From positions 18,375,854 through 18,439,853 of the forward strand of contig CM066913.1 of NCBI GenBank assembly GCA_033964015.1: DNA of 64,000 bases. Direction: 5' to 3'. Made by a program: the position numbers and the translations under genes. The notes under the pieces were generated by a model that was given only the letters and a program-made list of their open reading frames with translations, was not told the origin of the DNA and did not search any database. Within the stretch, counting starts at the first letter, position 1. Each line of letters begins with the position of its first letter. Positions 10,336-19,764 of the stretch are shown here, in pieces. Source of the stretch: Scolanthus callimorphus (Eukaryota > Cnidaria > Anthozoa > Actiniaria > Edwardsiidae).

Positions 10336-10930
10336 GAATTTTGTGGAGGGTCGATAACGCATGAAGTATGACTTACTTCCCCCTTCTGCTACTCCGCCTC
10401 GGTTGCCCGCTTCGGTCATCTAAGCCTGAGCGCTGTTGGGGCTTAACCCTTCTGGCCAGACCAATATCCAGTATAGTTTAGAGAAATGAGGAAGAGCTTC
10501 TTTCTTCTAAAAGAAGAAAATTTGGATTCGCATCATCTGGGAGCAATGCTGTAATCTGAAAGCTCCCTGAAAGGATTCGGATAACGCCATACAATGTCTC
10601 GAATCAAAGTGTTATGCTGCATCTTTCTGTATAAGTTGGAGGAGCAGAACGTTATAAGATAGAAATCATAGCAGGTTTCATCTTTTAGTGTTGGTGCTCC
10701 CAGTTATAAACTGCTTGAGAAAAAGATATCCCAGAATCAAGCTGTGTCTAAGACATCACTCTCCCTACGTCGTCTGAGAAACAACTAAAGAAACGATCAA
10801 TAAGACCATGTAAGAGAAAAACATAGTTGCCTACTTCAAGCATTTGCAGTCCAAAGTCTCGATTAAGGCCTTACATACTTGATTTTCGGGCCTTTATCTA
10901 TTGGTGCTTTGAAGTACCTGTCACAGTTTA

Positions 10931-11037
10931 AGGTCTACTCCAGGTGCTAAGATCGCCGTAATCTTGGGCAATCTTGGGCGATTTTTTCTATATTTCATGT
11001 TGCGATCTTGGGCGATCTTAGGACTCGGAGTAGGCCT
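10931..11037. mobile_element. Small TIR element, second copy at 50314-50442
   Basis: The ends are GGTCTACTCCAGGTGCTAAG and TTAGGACTCGGAGTAGGCC. The interior repeats GCGATCTTGGGCGATCTTA. The copy at 50314-50442 has cleaner ends (TAGGCCTACTCCGGGTCTAA with its inverse) and the same interior, so this is a dispersed non-autonomous family. Confidence 0.7.
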
Positions 11038-11089
11038 AGTTTACAACTAGTGTTATGCGGCGGAGCACCATCGAGTATCAGGTTTCACG

Positions 11090-11760
11090 GTCCCAGTGTC
11101 CTGTAAAAACGTTTCGTCGGGCATTGGAATGATTAAGAGGGTGAGGCCGTACGTTAATTCAGACACTCTTAATACAGTTAACAAATCCCTGGTACAATGC
11201 CACTTTGATTACTGCTGCCCTGTCTGGGATAATGCTGGATCCACATTGCTCAGCAAATTACAAAGACTACAGAACAGGGCATGCCAGGGTCATAACTAAG
11301 TCGACATATGATGTGCGGTCTCACACTCTTCGGCAAGAATTAAACTGGGACGACCTCTGGACACAAGGAGGAAAAAACACATAGCAATAATGATGTACAA
11401 GATACACCATGGCTTGTGTCCGGATTATCTCAGTGAAATGTTCAAACCTTGTTCCCAGACTACAAGTTATGGTCTCAGGAGTGCGAGTGAGGGCAATTAT
11501 TTTGTGCCCCGTCCAGATCTCGAATTCCTAAAGAAAAGTTTCTGTTATTAGTGGGGCACAGGTGTGGAATCTGCTCCAAAGTGACGTCAAAAATTCCCCC
11601 TCCTTGCCCTCCTTTAAGACCGCTCTGAATGACTGTTTTTAAATAGATAGATAGTTTAAATAGATAATTATATTTTACTGTATTTTTATAGACACGGCTA
11701 GTTGAAAAGCAGCCTTAGCTGAATGTACTACCGTGGTGAATTAAAAAAAGAAGAAGTATA
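11090..11760 (+). mobile_element. LINE remnant: end of reverse transcriptase ORF and 3' UTR
   Basis: Successive frames read KNVSSGIGMIKRVRPYV, LVQCHFDYCCPVWDN, KLQRLQNRACQ, then HIAIMMYKIHHGLCPDYLSE and SYGLRSASEGNYFVPRP. These are the standard post-RT phrases of CR1/L2-type LINEs. At least two stops or frameshifts break it. The 3' UTR ends near 11750 in an A/G-rich tail (AATTAAAAAAAGAAGAAG). It is 5'-truncated at about 11090. Confidence 0.85.
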
Positions 11761-13080
11761 GTTGAGATATTATGGCCCAAGGCTACCCTCTGTTTTGCAA
11801 CTGAAAAAGCGCTAAAACCGAGAAGACAAAGATCACGTGACGGTGATCGAGATATTTAATCTACTGTAACGAAGCTAAAATACAGATTAAAGAGCGTGCA
11901 CTGATCAGGAGAAGCCCCTATGGCTCCTACATCCAAAGGAAAACTATTAAACATTAACAAATTCACCTTTCAAGGTAATTGCTTTGGATTAAACATTATA
12001 ATGAGTTTTGGCATTTGTATAGCACTCAATTTATTACACTGTTGTAAACATTTCATATGTGCAAGGATCAGTGTGGTTAATCCCATTTCTTGTAAAGTCT
12101 CTGCCCTTCGCTCATTGCATTCTCCCAAAATGCTTTGATTTGATTCGTGAAGTCCACAAGCACGGCTTTTCGAAAGTTGTCTTAAATGATCACATCAAAT
12201 TTTACATTTTCATATTCCCTCCTTTCATGCACTAACATTATTCACGTCTTCAAAAAGCAATTATATAAAACAAACAATCAAGGACATGACGCGAAGTCCT
12301 AGGCAATTACCAAAAACACGGACAGTCCGTCAATGCTCTTTATTTTATGAGCCACTATATGACCAAACGAGTCAAAGTGGCATCTCAAATTACCTCAAAA
12401 AAAGCAAAAGCCTGTTTCATTGTCTCATATTTTGGGGATGGCTTACTTTACATTTTAAGCTAATATTTCGAAAAAGACTTTCTAATCTCGGTACCCTAAC
12501 GTATTGTCTCCCGTCAAAGTAAGGCTTTAAAGCTAATTGTAGAAACAAAGTTCGGGTTAGCTCTAACCTCTTAATTAAAAATTTTATTCTTGGAATTTCT
12601 GAATTCTAAAGTTAATATGTTTATTTTTCATAATCATTCCTAGCAGTGATTATGATATATCAGTGGCATATGCCTTCTAATAGCGCTAGATCGTGACAAG
12701 AGGTTGACCGTGAAGCCATATCGGCTCTTTATTGCTCCACTGGGACAATTAATCTACCATACCAACGGACATTGTTTGCTGTAATTAGCAATCGAGTCGT
12801 GGGTGCCCTCTAGAATAAGAGCACACAAATTCTTGGCCAAATATTCGGTTATTAAGCTGTCATTTGCAAGTTGTCGTGCTAATATAAAGCAGACTAAACA
12901 GAAGGCTTTGAGTATTCAATCCTCGAGCGCTTCCGCCGTGCGCGTTTGTGCGTGAAGTGCGTCTCACGGAATTTGGAAAAGTTGTGCACATGCAGAGAAA
13001 CATGCCGTCTGCGCTCTAAAACGCTTGAGGAATAACTTGTCTAGTTTTGTGAATCTTGTATAGGATTCCCGTCTGCGTTG
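11761..13080. other. No gene seen; 5' flank of Tctex1 gene B
   Basis: About 1.3 kb AT-rich sequence. Small open frames at 11920-12138 and 12286-12522 show no domain or convincing codon use. The promoter of gene B should lie at the right end, but no TATA or Inr could be assigned with confidence. Confidence 0.35.
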
Positions 13081-13134
13081 AAGTTAGCGTCTAATTTCTG
13101 CACGAATTTTAAGGGCTTTCAAAGTGCGTCCGTG

Positions 13135-13712
13135 ATGCTTCCGAGCGAAAGTTCAAGCCGTCGAAATTCAGTGATAGCAGCTGAAGTAGCTACCCATTCT
13201 CGTCCCTCATTAGCAGTTACGGACACAGGCCGATATAACCGCCGTCTCTCCATCTCATCTCAGGCCACCACTCCAGGTCTTTATAATCTCCGACGGAAAT
13301 CATTGGCGCCGCATCGCAACATGCCGACAGCGGAAAGTATACACCAACCTCCAAAGTACTCAAACACTTATAGAACCACTCCAGACGAGGAGCACCGCTT
13401 CCGAGTGAAACCTGTCTCTGATATCATCGCATCTGTTTTGAAGGAGAGACTTGCTGATGTTAGTTATAATCCTGAGCGATGTCGAAGGCTCATGACGACT
13501 ATTGCCGAGGAGATCAAGGCCCAGGTAAAGCTCCTGGGTATGAGCGCTACAAGATCATTTGCGTGGTCCATATCGGGTCTCTACACGGCCAGGATGTCCG
13601 GGTGGCTAGTAGGTGCTTATGGGATGAGAACAATGATAGATCCGCATCGGCGTCGTTTTGCAACGAGACTTTATTTTCTTCAGTTTCGGTGTTTGGGGTT
13701 TACCAAGAGTAG
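13135..13712 (+). CDS. Tctex1 domain-containing protein B with one-base frameshift
   Basis: ATG 13135 opens a frame with a serine/arginine-rich leader (ESSSRRNSV, RRLSISSQ, LRRKSLAP). From FRVKPVSDIIASVLKERLAD it enters a Tctex1 domain (YNPERCRRL, IAEEIKAQVK). At about 13524-13532 the frame shifts by one missing base. The neighbouring frame then continues the domain without loss: YERYKIICVVHIGSLHGQ, ASRCLWDENNDRSASASF, LFSSVSVFGVYQE and stop at 13710-13712. Read through, the product is ~193 residues, the same plan as genes A and C. A pseudogene or a single lost G in an AAAGG run are both possible. CAG|GTAAAG at the spot resembles a splice donor but the coding sequence continues immediately, so no intron is needed. 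Confidence 0.75.
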
Positions 13713-14006
13713 CAAGGCGCAAAGACTTTATTTTCTTCATTTTTTGTTTGTTTGTTTTTTGTTTTGTTTTTTTTGTTTTTTTTTTGTTTTTGTTTTTGTT
13801 TTTGTTTTTTGTTTTTTGTTTTTTTTTTCTTCAGTTTCGGTGTTTGGGGTTTACCAAGAGTAGCAAGACGCAAAGACTTTATTTTCTTAATTTTTTTGTT
13901 TGTTTTGTTTTTTTGTTTTTGTTTTTTGTTTTTTTTGTTTTTTGTTTTTTTTTTCTTCAGTTTCGGTGTTTGGGGTTTACCAAGAGTAGCAAGACGCAAA
14001 GACTTT
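13670..14006 (+). repeat. Triplicated 3' end of Tctex1 gene B with TTTG tracts
   Basis: A ~60-bp block holding the last codons and stop of gene B (TTTCTTCAGTTTCGGTGTTT through CAAGACGCAAAGACTTT) occurs three times, starting near 13670, 13823 and 13948. T-rich (TTTG)n/(TTTTTG)n tracts of ~85 and ~65 bp separate the copies. Only the first block is joined to the gene body. Each block begins with a pyrimidine tract ending TTCTTCAG, a good splice-acceptor match. Confidence 0.8.
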
Positions 14007-14009
14007 CAT

Positions 14010-14995
14010 CTTTCACAATGCCGCCAAAGACATCTAGCAGAAGAAGTGGGCCATAAAATACACTTCTTTCTGTTGCACATTTGGGGGTTTATCGAGAGAA
14101 GGACCACAAGTTGACATTGCATCTTTCTGAAAAAATACATGGTACTATCATGCAGAACTGTGCTAAGAATAAAACCGCCTGAACAGATACTTGACATTTC
14201 GATTGCCTCTCAAAAAACTGAGTCGAATATGAAATAAGCTTGAGAATTCTTGATGGAATTCATCATGACGTACAGTCGAAAATCAATGCAGTTGTAGCAA
14301 GAAAACTGCACAATGTAGTACAAAAAGGGAGATTTCACTGAGATATCACTGTGCAAGACAGAAAGTGTAAAGAGTAAACAAAAAGTACCAATACTTTGTT
14401 ACGAAAGTTTAAAGCAAAAACAAACTATGTTAAATTTAGGATTTAACATCAGTCCTTCAAACTTGATTATTATTATTGGTCTTCCGAAATTGTATTCTTA
14501 TTAGAGATGTAATAAGTCTATCCAGCGCTGTTTATTATTGCCGATGTTATAAATTCAGCTGTCAAAAATAGCCTTGGGCTGTGAAATCGGTTGTCATGGT
14601 GATTAGGTCAACTTAATGACGATCACCATGGGGTTTCAAACTGTTGATCGGCCAAAAGATAGACAAGTATAAACAGCGCATTGACGAGAACGAAAGGAAT
14701 TGAAGAAGGAAGAGAAGCTTATAACTACAATCTTGGACAAAAGGGTAGTCGAGGAAATCTTAAAAACCTCTCATCTTTTCTCAGGTTTTCGACTAATTTA
14801 GATCCCTGTTTATCCCCCTCTCCCCTGAATCAATGGCGATGAAGGCGTCTGTCCCTCGATATTTCCTCCTTGCAACATTCCATCGGGATGAGGGGGCGGA
14901 TGAAAGGAAGACAGCGAGAATGGAGCGATTTCAGAAATTTTCTCTACTGTTTTAATCTACGATTGTGGCTAACAGCCCGAGTGTAGCGGTACTGG
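14010..14995. other. No gene seen
   Basis: About 1 kb of AT-rich sequence after the triplicated block. A short imperfect inverted pair around CATGGTGAT and ATCACCATG lies near 14600-14630. Confidence 0.35.
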
Positions 14996-14997
14996 GT

Positions 14998-15155
14998 GTT
15001 TTTATCGCGGAAAACTCGCCGGTTCGTTTGCTTATCGGGCGCCATGTTGGAATTTTGAGTCGCGCGGTCCTGGAGGCGAGCGCAAAAATCCGCGCGCCTC
15101 CAAAATCCAAGATGGCGCCCGATCAGTGAACGGACCGGATTTTTCGCAATAAAAA
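14998..15155. mobile_element. GC-rich foldback element
   Basis: The left arm (TTTTTATCGCGGAAAACTCG...CGGGCGCCATGTTGG) and right arm (CCAAGATGGCGCCCG...TTTTTCGCAATAAAAAC) are near-perfect inverses of ~55 bp. The centre adds a second inverted pair TGGAGGCG/CGCCTCCA. No coding capacity. Confidence 0.75.
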
Positions 15156-15288
15156 CATCCAGGACCACCTGCAAGCAGGAGTGCGAGTCTTTTCCGCCGT
15201 CCTGTTCCAAGGTACTCTTTCTTATTTCAAACTTTGCACGAAATCAAAGTTGCCTATCGGGACTATCGAGGATCCTGCTTCATGATTC

Positions 15289-15600
15289 GTGTATCCATCG
15301 TTAGTAAAGGAACCACGCTGCAAGATTAGCCCAGATTCTTGGGAAGAGATCGCATCGGACCGGTCGCGGTTGAGAAGAACGATTCATGAGGGTGTCGCCT
15401 CCCTTGAGTCGATCAGGCGTCGCAGGAACGAGGAGAAGCGCCAAATCCGTAAGGAACGTGAAAGAGCCCCTCATCATTTGTCTGTCCGTCCTGCCAGCGA
15501 CCCTGTGCCTCTCGCATAAGCCTTATTAGCCACCAGAGGGTGAACAAATAAACTCTGCGGACAATCCTACTCGTTTTCGAGGGATTCCTGATGATGATGA
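15289..15600 (+). mobile_element. LINE remnant, extreme C-terminus and 3' tail
   Basis: The frame ending at TAA 15517-15519 encodes WEEIASDRSRLRRTIHEGV, then LESIRRRRNEEKRQIRKERE. This W..IA.DRS.WR..I..G pattern plus a basic helix is typical of the C-terminal tail of several invertebrate LINE polyproteins. A short 3' UTR and a (GAT)n run at 15591-15602 follow. Recognition is by pattern only; a host exon is the alternative. Confidence 0.55.
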
Positions 15601-15653
15601 TGAGTAAAGGAATACTCACTCTACTAATTATGGTGGATCGGACAGCCAATAAT

Positions 15654-15998
15654 GGCTGATTGCATTTTAAACCTCACAGGGGGTTGAGGACCTCCCTTAA
15701 AAAGACCCCCTCCCCTGGAATTTCCACTCGTGAAACAGACCTCCTCCTATGGAATTTCCAACCTCATAAAGAACCCCCTCCACTGGAATTTCCATTTTTT
15801 TCCGGCAAAATACCCCTGGAAAATCTATTTTTGGATGAAATACCCCTGGAAAGTCGCCTTTTTTACCCCTCCCCCTTGGAATTTCCAGTCTCAAGACACA
15901 CCCCATCCCGTGGAATTTCCAGAGTCCAATACAACCCCCCTGGAAAATTTTCTATAGGTCCTCAACCCCTCCGGTGTGGTTTAAAAATGCAATCAGCC
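15654..15998. mobile_element. 345-bp TIR element with internal TGGAATTTCC repeats
   Basis: The ends GGCTGATTGCATTTTAAACC and its inverse (with one extra T) extend to ~40-bp inverted repeats including GGTTGAGGACCT. Between them the phrase CCCCTGGAATTTCCA recurs about eight times in degenerate form. Open frames in both directions here are by-products of that repeat. Elements with the same internal phrase occur at 33287, 39063 and 57726. Confidence 0.8.
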
Positions 15999-16191
15999 AA
16001 TACAGCAGACCAGGCTGAAATGTCTGCTGATTGCGCCAGCATTTGTCGTCCAGTTTATGTGATTTTCAGAGAATTGAAACACCCGTTCACATCTTGAGTA
16101 TATGATGAGCAGGGAGTTCATAATTTATCTCACAGTTAAAATCGCTGCATCGCGACCCACGTTTTCAAAACATCGATTTGTTTTTGGCTTT

Positions 16192-16371
16192 GCTGTTCCG
16201 CCAGTCAAATCTGATGTGCCAATCAGATTCTTGCTCTGTTTCGCCTAGTGCTGTGGCCTGGCTTTCCGGCGCGACGTTGTCTGGTTTTAGTTTAGAGGGA
16301 AGCCAGATAAAGCACTAGGCGAAACAGGGCAAAGGGTTTCATTGGCTCAGATAGCTTGATTGGCGGAACAA
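16192..16371. mobile_element. Foldback element; related half at 57598-57710
   Basis: Arms 16192-16253 and 16306-16371 are inverted repeats carrying GTTCCGCCA(A/G)TCAA and CCTGTTTCGCCTAGTGCT-like phrases. The sequence from CGACCCACGTTTTCAAAAC (16153) into the left arm recurs at 57598-57710 in an intron of the channel gene. Confidence 0.7.
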
Positions 16372-16744
16372 GTAAATATGTTACTTGCATCGAGTGTACA
16401 AGCGAAAACAAGAAAACTTAGGAAAAGTAGCTGAGCTTTTGTTAAAAAAAAAGAATACGTTACATGAGGACTTGTTTCTTCTATAAAATAAAAAACGCAC
16501 ATTACTGAAGAGTAAGAAGGGTAAGGAGAAAAGGTGCGCATTCACACTAATCTGTTTCCTGTGATTTTACCAGGGAGAACTATATTTCTAATAACTTTGT
16601 CAAGTTTTAGACTGGTATCTGGTATCTTATATTGCAAGCGAGATATAAGAGAACGAATGTGCAATCTGTTTACGGTAAAATGAATGGCGCCGCCAATGAC
16701 GGTAAACTTAAATGAAAGGCGCCGAGTGCCTCGGTGAAATCGTG

Positions 16745-17485
16745 GATACTTTTATCCAAGTTTGGTTGTCTGGCGATGTCCCTTCACGAGATATCAATTT
16801 TCTAGTTTTGATGACGTCATCGATGACGTTATGTCATGTGACTTTGGTGCTGGACCCCTATTGCCACGAAGCATAATTTTATCCAAGTTTGGTCACCTAG
16901 CGATGTTCCCTTCTCCAAATATGAATTTTTCTAGTTTTGATGACGTCATCGATGACGTCATGCCATGTCACTTTGGTGCTGGACCCCCTTGTCACGAAGC
17001 ATAATTTTATCCAAGTTTGGTCACCTAGCGATGTTCCCTTCTCCAAATATGAATTTTTCTAGTTTTGATGACGTCATCGATGACGTCATGCCATGTCACT
17101 TTGGTGCTGGACCCCCTTGTCACGAAGCATAATTTTATCCAAGTTTGGTCACCTAGCGATGTTCCCTTCTCCAAATATGAATTTTTCTAGTTTTGATGAC
17201 GTCATCGATGACGTCATGCCATGTCACTTTGGTGCTGGACCCCCTTGTCACGAAGCATAATTTTATCCAAGTTTGGTCACCTAGCGATGTTCCCTTCTCC
17301 AAATATGAATTTTTCTAGTTTTGATGACGTCATGCCATTTCACTTTGGTGCTGGACCCCCTTGTCACGAAGAGTAACTTAACCCAAGTTTTAGAGTAGGC
17401 TCTGGGAACGAAAAAGAAAACTTTACCCAAGTTTGGTCACCTAGCGATGTTCCGTTCTCGAGATATTAATTTTTCTAGTTTTGCC
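16745..17485 (+). repeat. 128-bp tandem array carrying double-CRE palindromes
   Basis: About five units of 128 bp plus diverged ends. Core positions: 16812 (one mismatch in the palindrome), 16941, 17069 and 17197, each with the 20-bp sequence TGACGTCATCGATGACGTCA, a perfect palindrome made of two CRE sites around ATCGAT. The next unit (near 17325) has lost 12 bp and keeps one CRE; a last diverged partial unit ends near 17485. The three middle units are almost identical, so homogenisation is recent. Other shared phrases are CACTTTGGTGCTGGACCCCC and AAGTTTGGTCACCTAGCGAT. Confidence 0.9.
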
Positions 17486-17660
17486 CAAAATGTGATTTAT
17501 TGCAAAAGATATTCACTTATTGACAAGGCTGGCTTTCAATGAAACATTGCGCGAATAGCCTGTCTCAATGCCTAAAGAAGCGTGATTAGTGTTGCGTGAC
17601 AGAAATTGCAGCATCGATATCTCAGGAGCTAAAAACAGGTCTGTAAAGCACAGTCATATA

Positions 17661-17834
17661 GAATCCTATGATATCTCTTTTTGTGTAAATTGAGGACGAG
17701 ATATCATAGGATTCAAGTCTATTCAAAGAGTTCAGTCGGTAGATTCCGCCGAAAGTAGCACTCAAAAAGGCGATATCGCCCTCGTGCTATTTTCTTAGCG
17801 GAATCTAGCCTCCTGAAGCTTTGAATAATCCTAT
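17661..17834. repeat. Nested hairpins
   Basis: A perfect 17-bp inverted pair GAATCCTATGATATCTC (17661-17677) / its inverse (17698-17714) is followed by a second hairpin, 17740-17807, with TAGATTCCGC/GCGGAATCTA arms and outer TTCAAAGAGTTCAG-like arms reaching ~17826. This is likely a decayed foldback transposon. Confidence 0.6.
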
Positions 17835-18365
17835 AGTATCCATAGCTTCAAAGTTAGGATTTTGATGACGTCATGTGAACACAATTTACTTCTTCTGTAA
17901 AATAGATACTTTCTGACACCTAGTAGGATGGTAGCAGGACTAGATTCATACTCCTGGGTTATGGACCGGGGTTATGGACTTGTTTTGCTTCATCTTGACG
18001 GATACCGGCCATTTCGCATTCTTGTCAGGCGCCTGACATGCCGATCATTATTATTTCCTGTTGTGATAAAATGAAGTGCTAATAGTGTCTTCACTAATGA
18101 CTTTCTATGCTTTGTGGACCCCATTCATGGCATTGTCATAGTGACTCTCGGCTATCTGGACAAGTGCGTAGTGCAAGGGAGTTGGTAGTGTTGGTTGGGT
18201 CGATGGTCACATAAAAATAAGCTCCACTATTTGTTCTTATCTAGCATTCCGTTCAAGAAAGTGATATCTATATCTACCTAGTGCCTTTTTAATAAGCCTT
18301 CAAATGAATTCCACCAAGTTTACTAATACCATTCCTTTTTATTTTCTTTCTAACTGAACAAACAA
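17835..18365. other. No gene seen
   Basis: Spacer between the hairpins and the next TIR element. One further TGATGACGTCATGTGA CRE-like site lies near 17865. Confidence 0.3.
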
Positions 18366-18367
18366 TG

Positions 18368-18526
18368 TACACTCTTTTTTCTTTATAAGAACCTTTTTTA
18401 TAAGAACGTCAAGTCTGAAATATGGCCAAAGATTAAGAACATTCTGATACATTTACTGTAAAAAAATACCTGATTTTGCCCAGGCTGAAGTCGATTCTTA
18501 GACGTTCTTATAAAAAAAAGAGTGTA
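18368..18526. mobile_element. 159-bp TIR element
   Basis: The left end TACACTCTTTTTTCTTTATA and right end TATAAAAAAAAGAGTGTA, with TAAGAACGTC/GACGTTCTTA further in, form ~35-bp inverted repeats. No coding capacity. Confidence 0.7.
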
Positions 18527-18529
18527 TTT

Positions 18530-19130
18530 AATATTGAAGGTAACAAAGCGATTGGTATGGGCTAGAAAAACTGACAGCTAGTAAATAAATACTACAATCG
18601 TTCATATAACGTTACTGTTCTTGTATAGAACCTGTACCACGGGTTGGACTAAGTTCTGTTGAATATTTCTCCTGCTAGATAACCACACTTGTAAGTTAAA
18701 GAGACTCACATTTAAAGAGACTCAAATGTAATTCATGTACTAGTTGGTAAACATGATAATACTACTGCAATTTTCAGGCGAAACCGAAAGGTTAATTGCG
18801 CTGCAGTAACACCAGGGTTCTAATTGAACTATTGTTCTGACTTGTCACTCTGAGTAAACGACTTTCCAAGGAGCAGCGTGAACCTTTTCAGCTTGACCTA
18901 TCGCCAGTTCAAACAAAAGTACTAGGTTTTGAGTGGAATCAAGTGATTCAGCTTTTCTTAATAAGAGCTATTTTCTTTAAAACTAGCGATACAAGAGCTA
19001 ATTCATTAGTGCTTTCCCTTACAAGCACCGGCTTGCCGCTTTTATATAGTGCTGTTTGCAGTGAGACCTGTCTCAGCTTCTTAGCGAAACAAACTTTTGT
19101 TTCCAAGTTTGCTCTGAAATAATATGCAGC
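18530..19130. other. 3' flank of Tctex1 gene C; no gene seen
   Basis: AT-rich spacer with no recognisable exon or RNA gene. Confidence 0.3.
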
Positions 19131-19136
19131 ACTCTC

Positions 19137-19721
19137 CTATTCTACAATAAACACAGTACACACAGCGAAAAGAGTCTTGTTCCGAAAACTAGCAGTCGCG
19201 AAATTGTCCCGTGAAGGATCCCACAAGCACTGACTAGTGATCTCGATCCCTTGGTCTCTTATCTCCCCGACATACACAACAGCAACTATCTTAGTGCCCG
19301 GTTTCGTAATTTTCCTTATGCGCGCCTCTACCGCTTGGCTAATAAGAGACCCCTGCTTGACACATGTTTCGGGGTTGTAGTCGGAACCCCTTAAACTGCT
19401 GTCCAGCTCTTCCGAAATAATTTGCCTTAAGAACTCTTGAGATTCAAATTCATCGTCGAAGTCTTTCAATTGGGCAATATCTTCATGTCTGGGGCTGTCA
19501 CTTAGGTCGACATTTGTTTCAGGTTTTTCTTTTTCGTCGTCGTTTTCCCCGTGCCATGTACTAGACCGTGGCCGCGATGTTTCGCTGTAGTAAGCTATCC
19601 CAGACGCGAGAGAGTTTATGCTGGAAGTCCTAAGTTGTTCTCGTTGTCTTCCTTGTCTATAAGATGGATCCAGCGAATTGAGCGTAACAGAACGTTTCCT
19701 GACAGGACCTTTCGTACTCAT
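19137..19721 (-). CDS. Tctex1 domain-containing protein C (DYNLT-like), 194 aa
   Basis: Complete intronless minus-strand frame from ATG at 19721 to a stop ending at 19137. Residues ~1-90 are a polar, acidic and serine-rich leader (KGPVRKRSVTLNS, DDEKEKPETNVDLS). From FESQEFLRQIISEELD to the end is a Tctex1 domain: YNPETCVKQGSLISQAVEAR helix, IVAVVYVGE strand, EITSQCLWDPSRDNFATAS and terminal LFAVCTVFIVE, ending where the family normally ends. It faces genes A and B from the opposite strand. As in A and B, the SQCLWD-type box and N-terminal leader fit TCTEX1D/DYNLT relatives rather than the short classical light chain. Which member it is cannot be settled from this sequence. Confidence 0.85.
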   Translation of the reverse strand: MSTKGPVRKRSVTLNSLDPSYRQGRQREQLRTSSINSLASGIAYYSETSRPRSSTWHGENDDEKEKPETNVDLSDSPRHEDIAQLKDFDDEFESQEFLRQIISEELDSSLRGSDYNPETCVKQGSLISQAVEARIRKITKPGTKIVAVVYVGEIRDQGIEITSQCLWDPSRDNFATASFRNKTLFAVCTVFIVE

Positions 19722-19764
19722 ATTCCTTCGTATAATAAACTGAACCCTCAGTCGGTGAAATGAG

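Noticed and set aside
9949..10419. Open frames of 89-156 residues on both strands
   Set aside because: They are forced by the polypurine tract (E/G/K-rich one way, P/S/L-rich the other).
13658..14114. F/V/K/N-rich frames around 13.7-14.1 kb
   Set aside because: They are translations of the (TTTG)n tracts and the triplicated gene B end.
15660..16097. 145-residue frame with repeated PLEFP and similar phrases
   Set aside because: It is produced by the TGGAATTTCC repeats inside the TIR element, with no start context or conservation.
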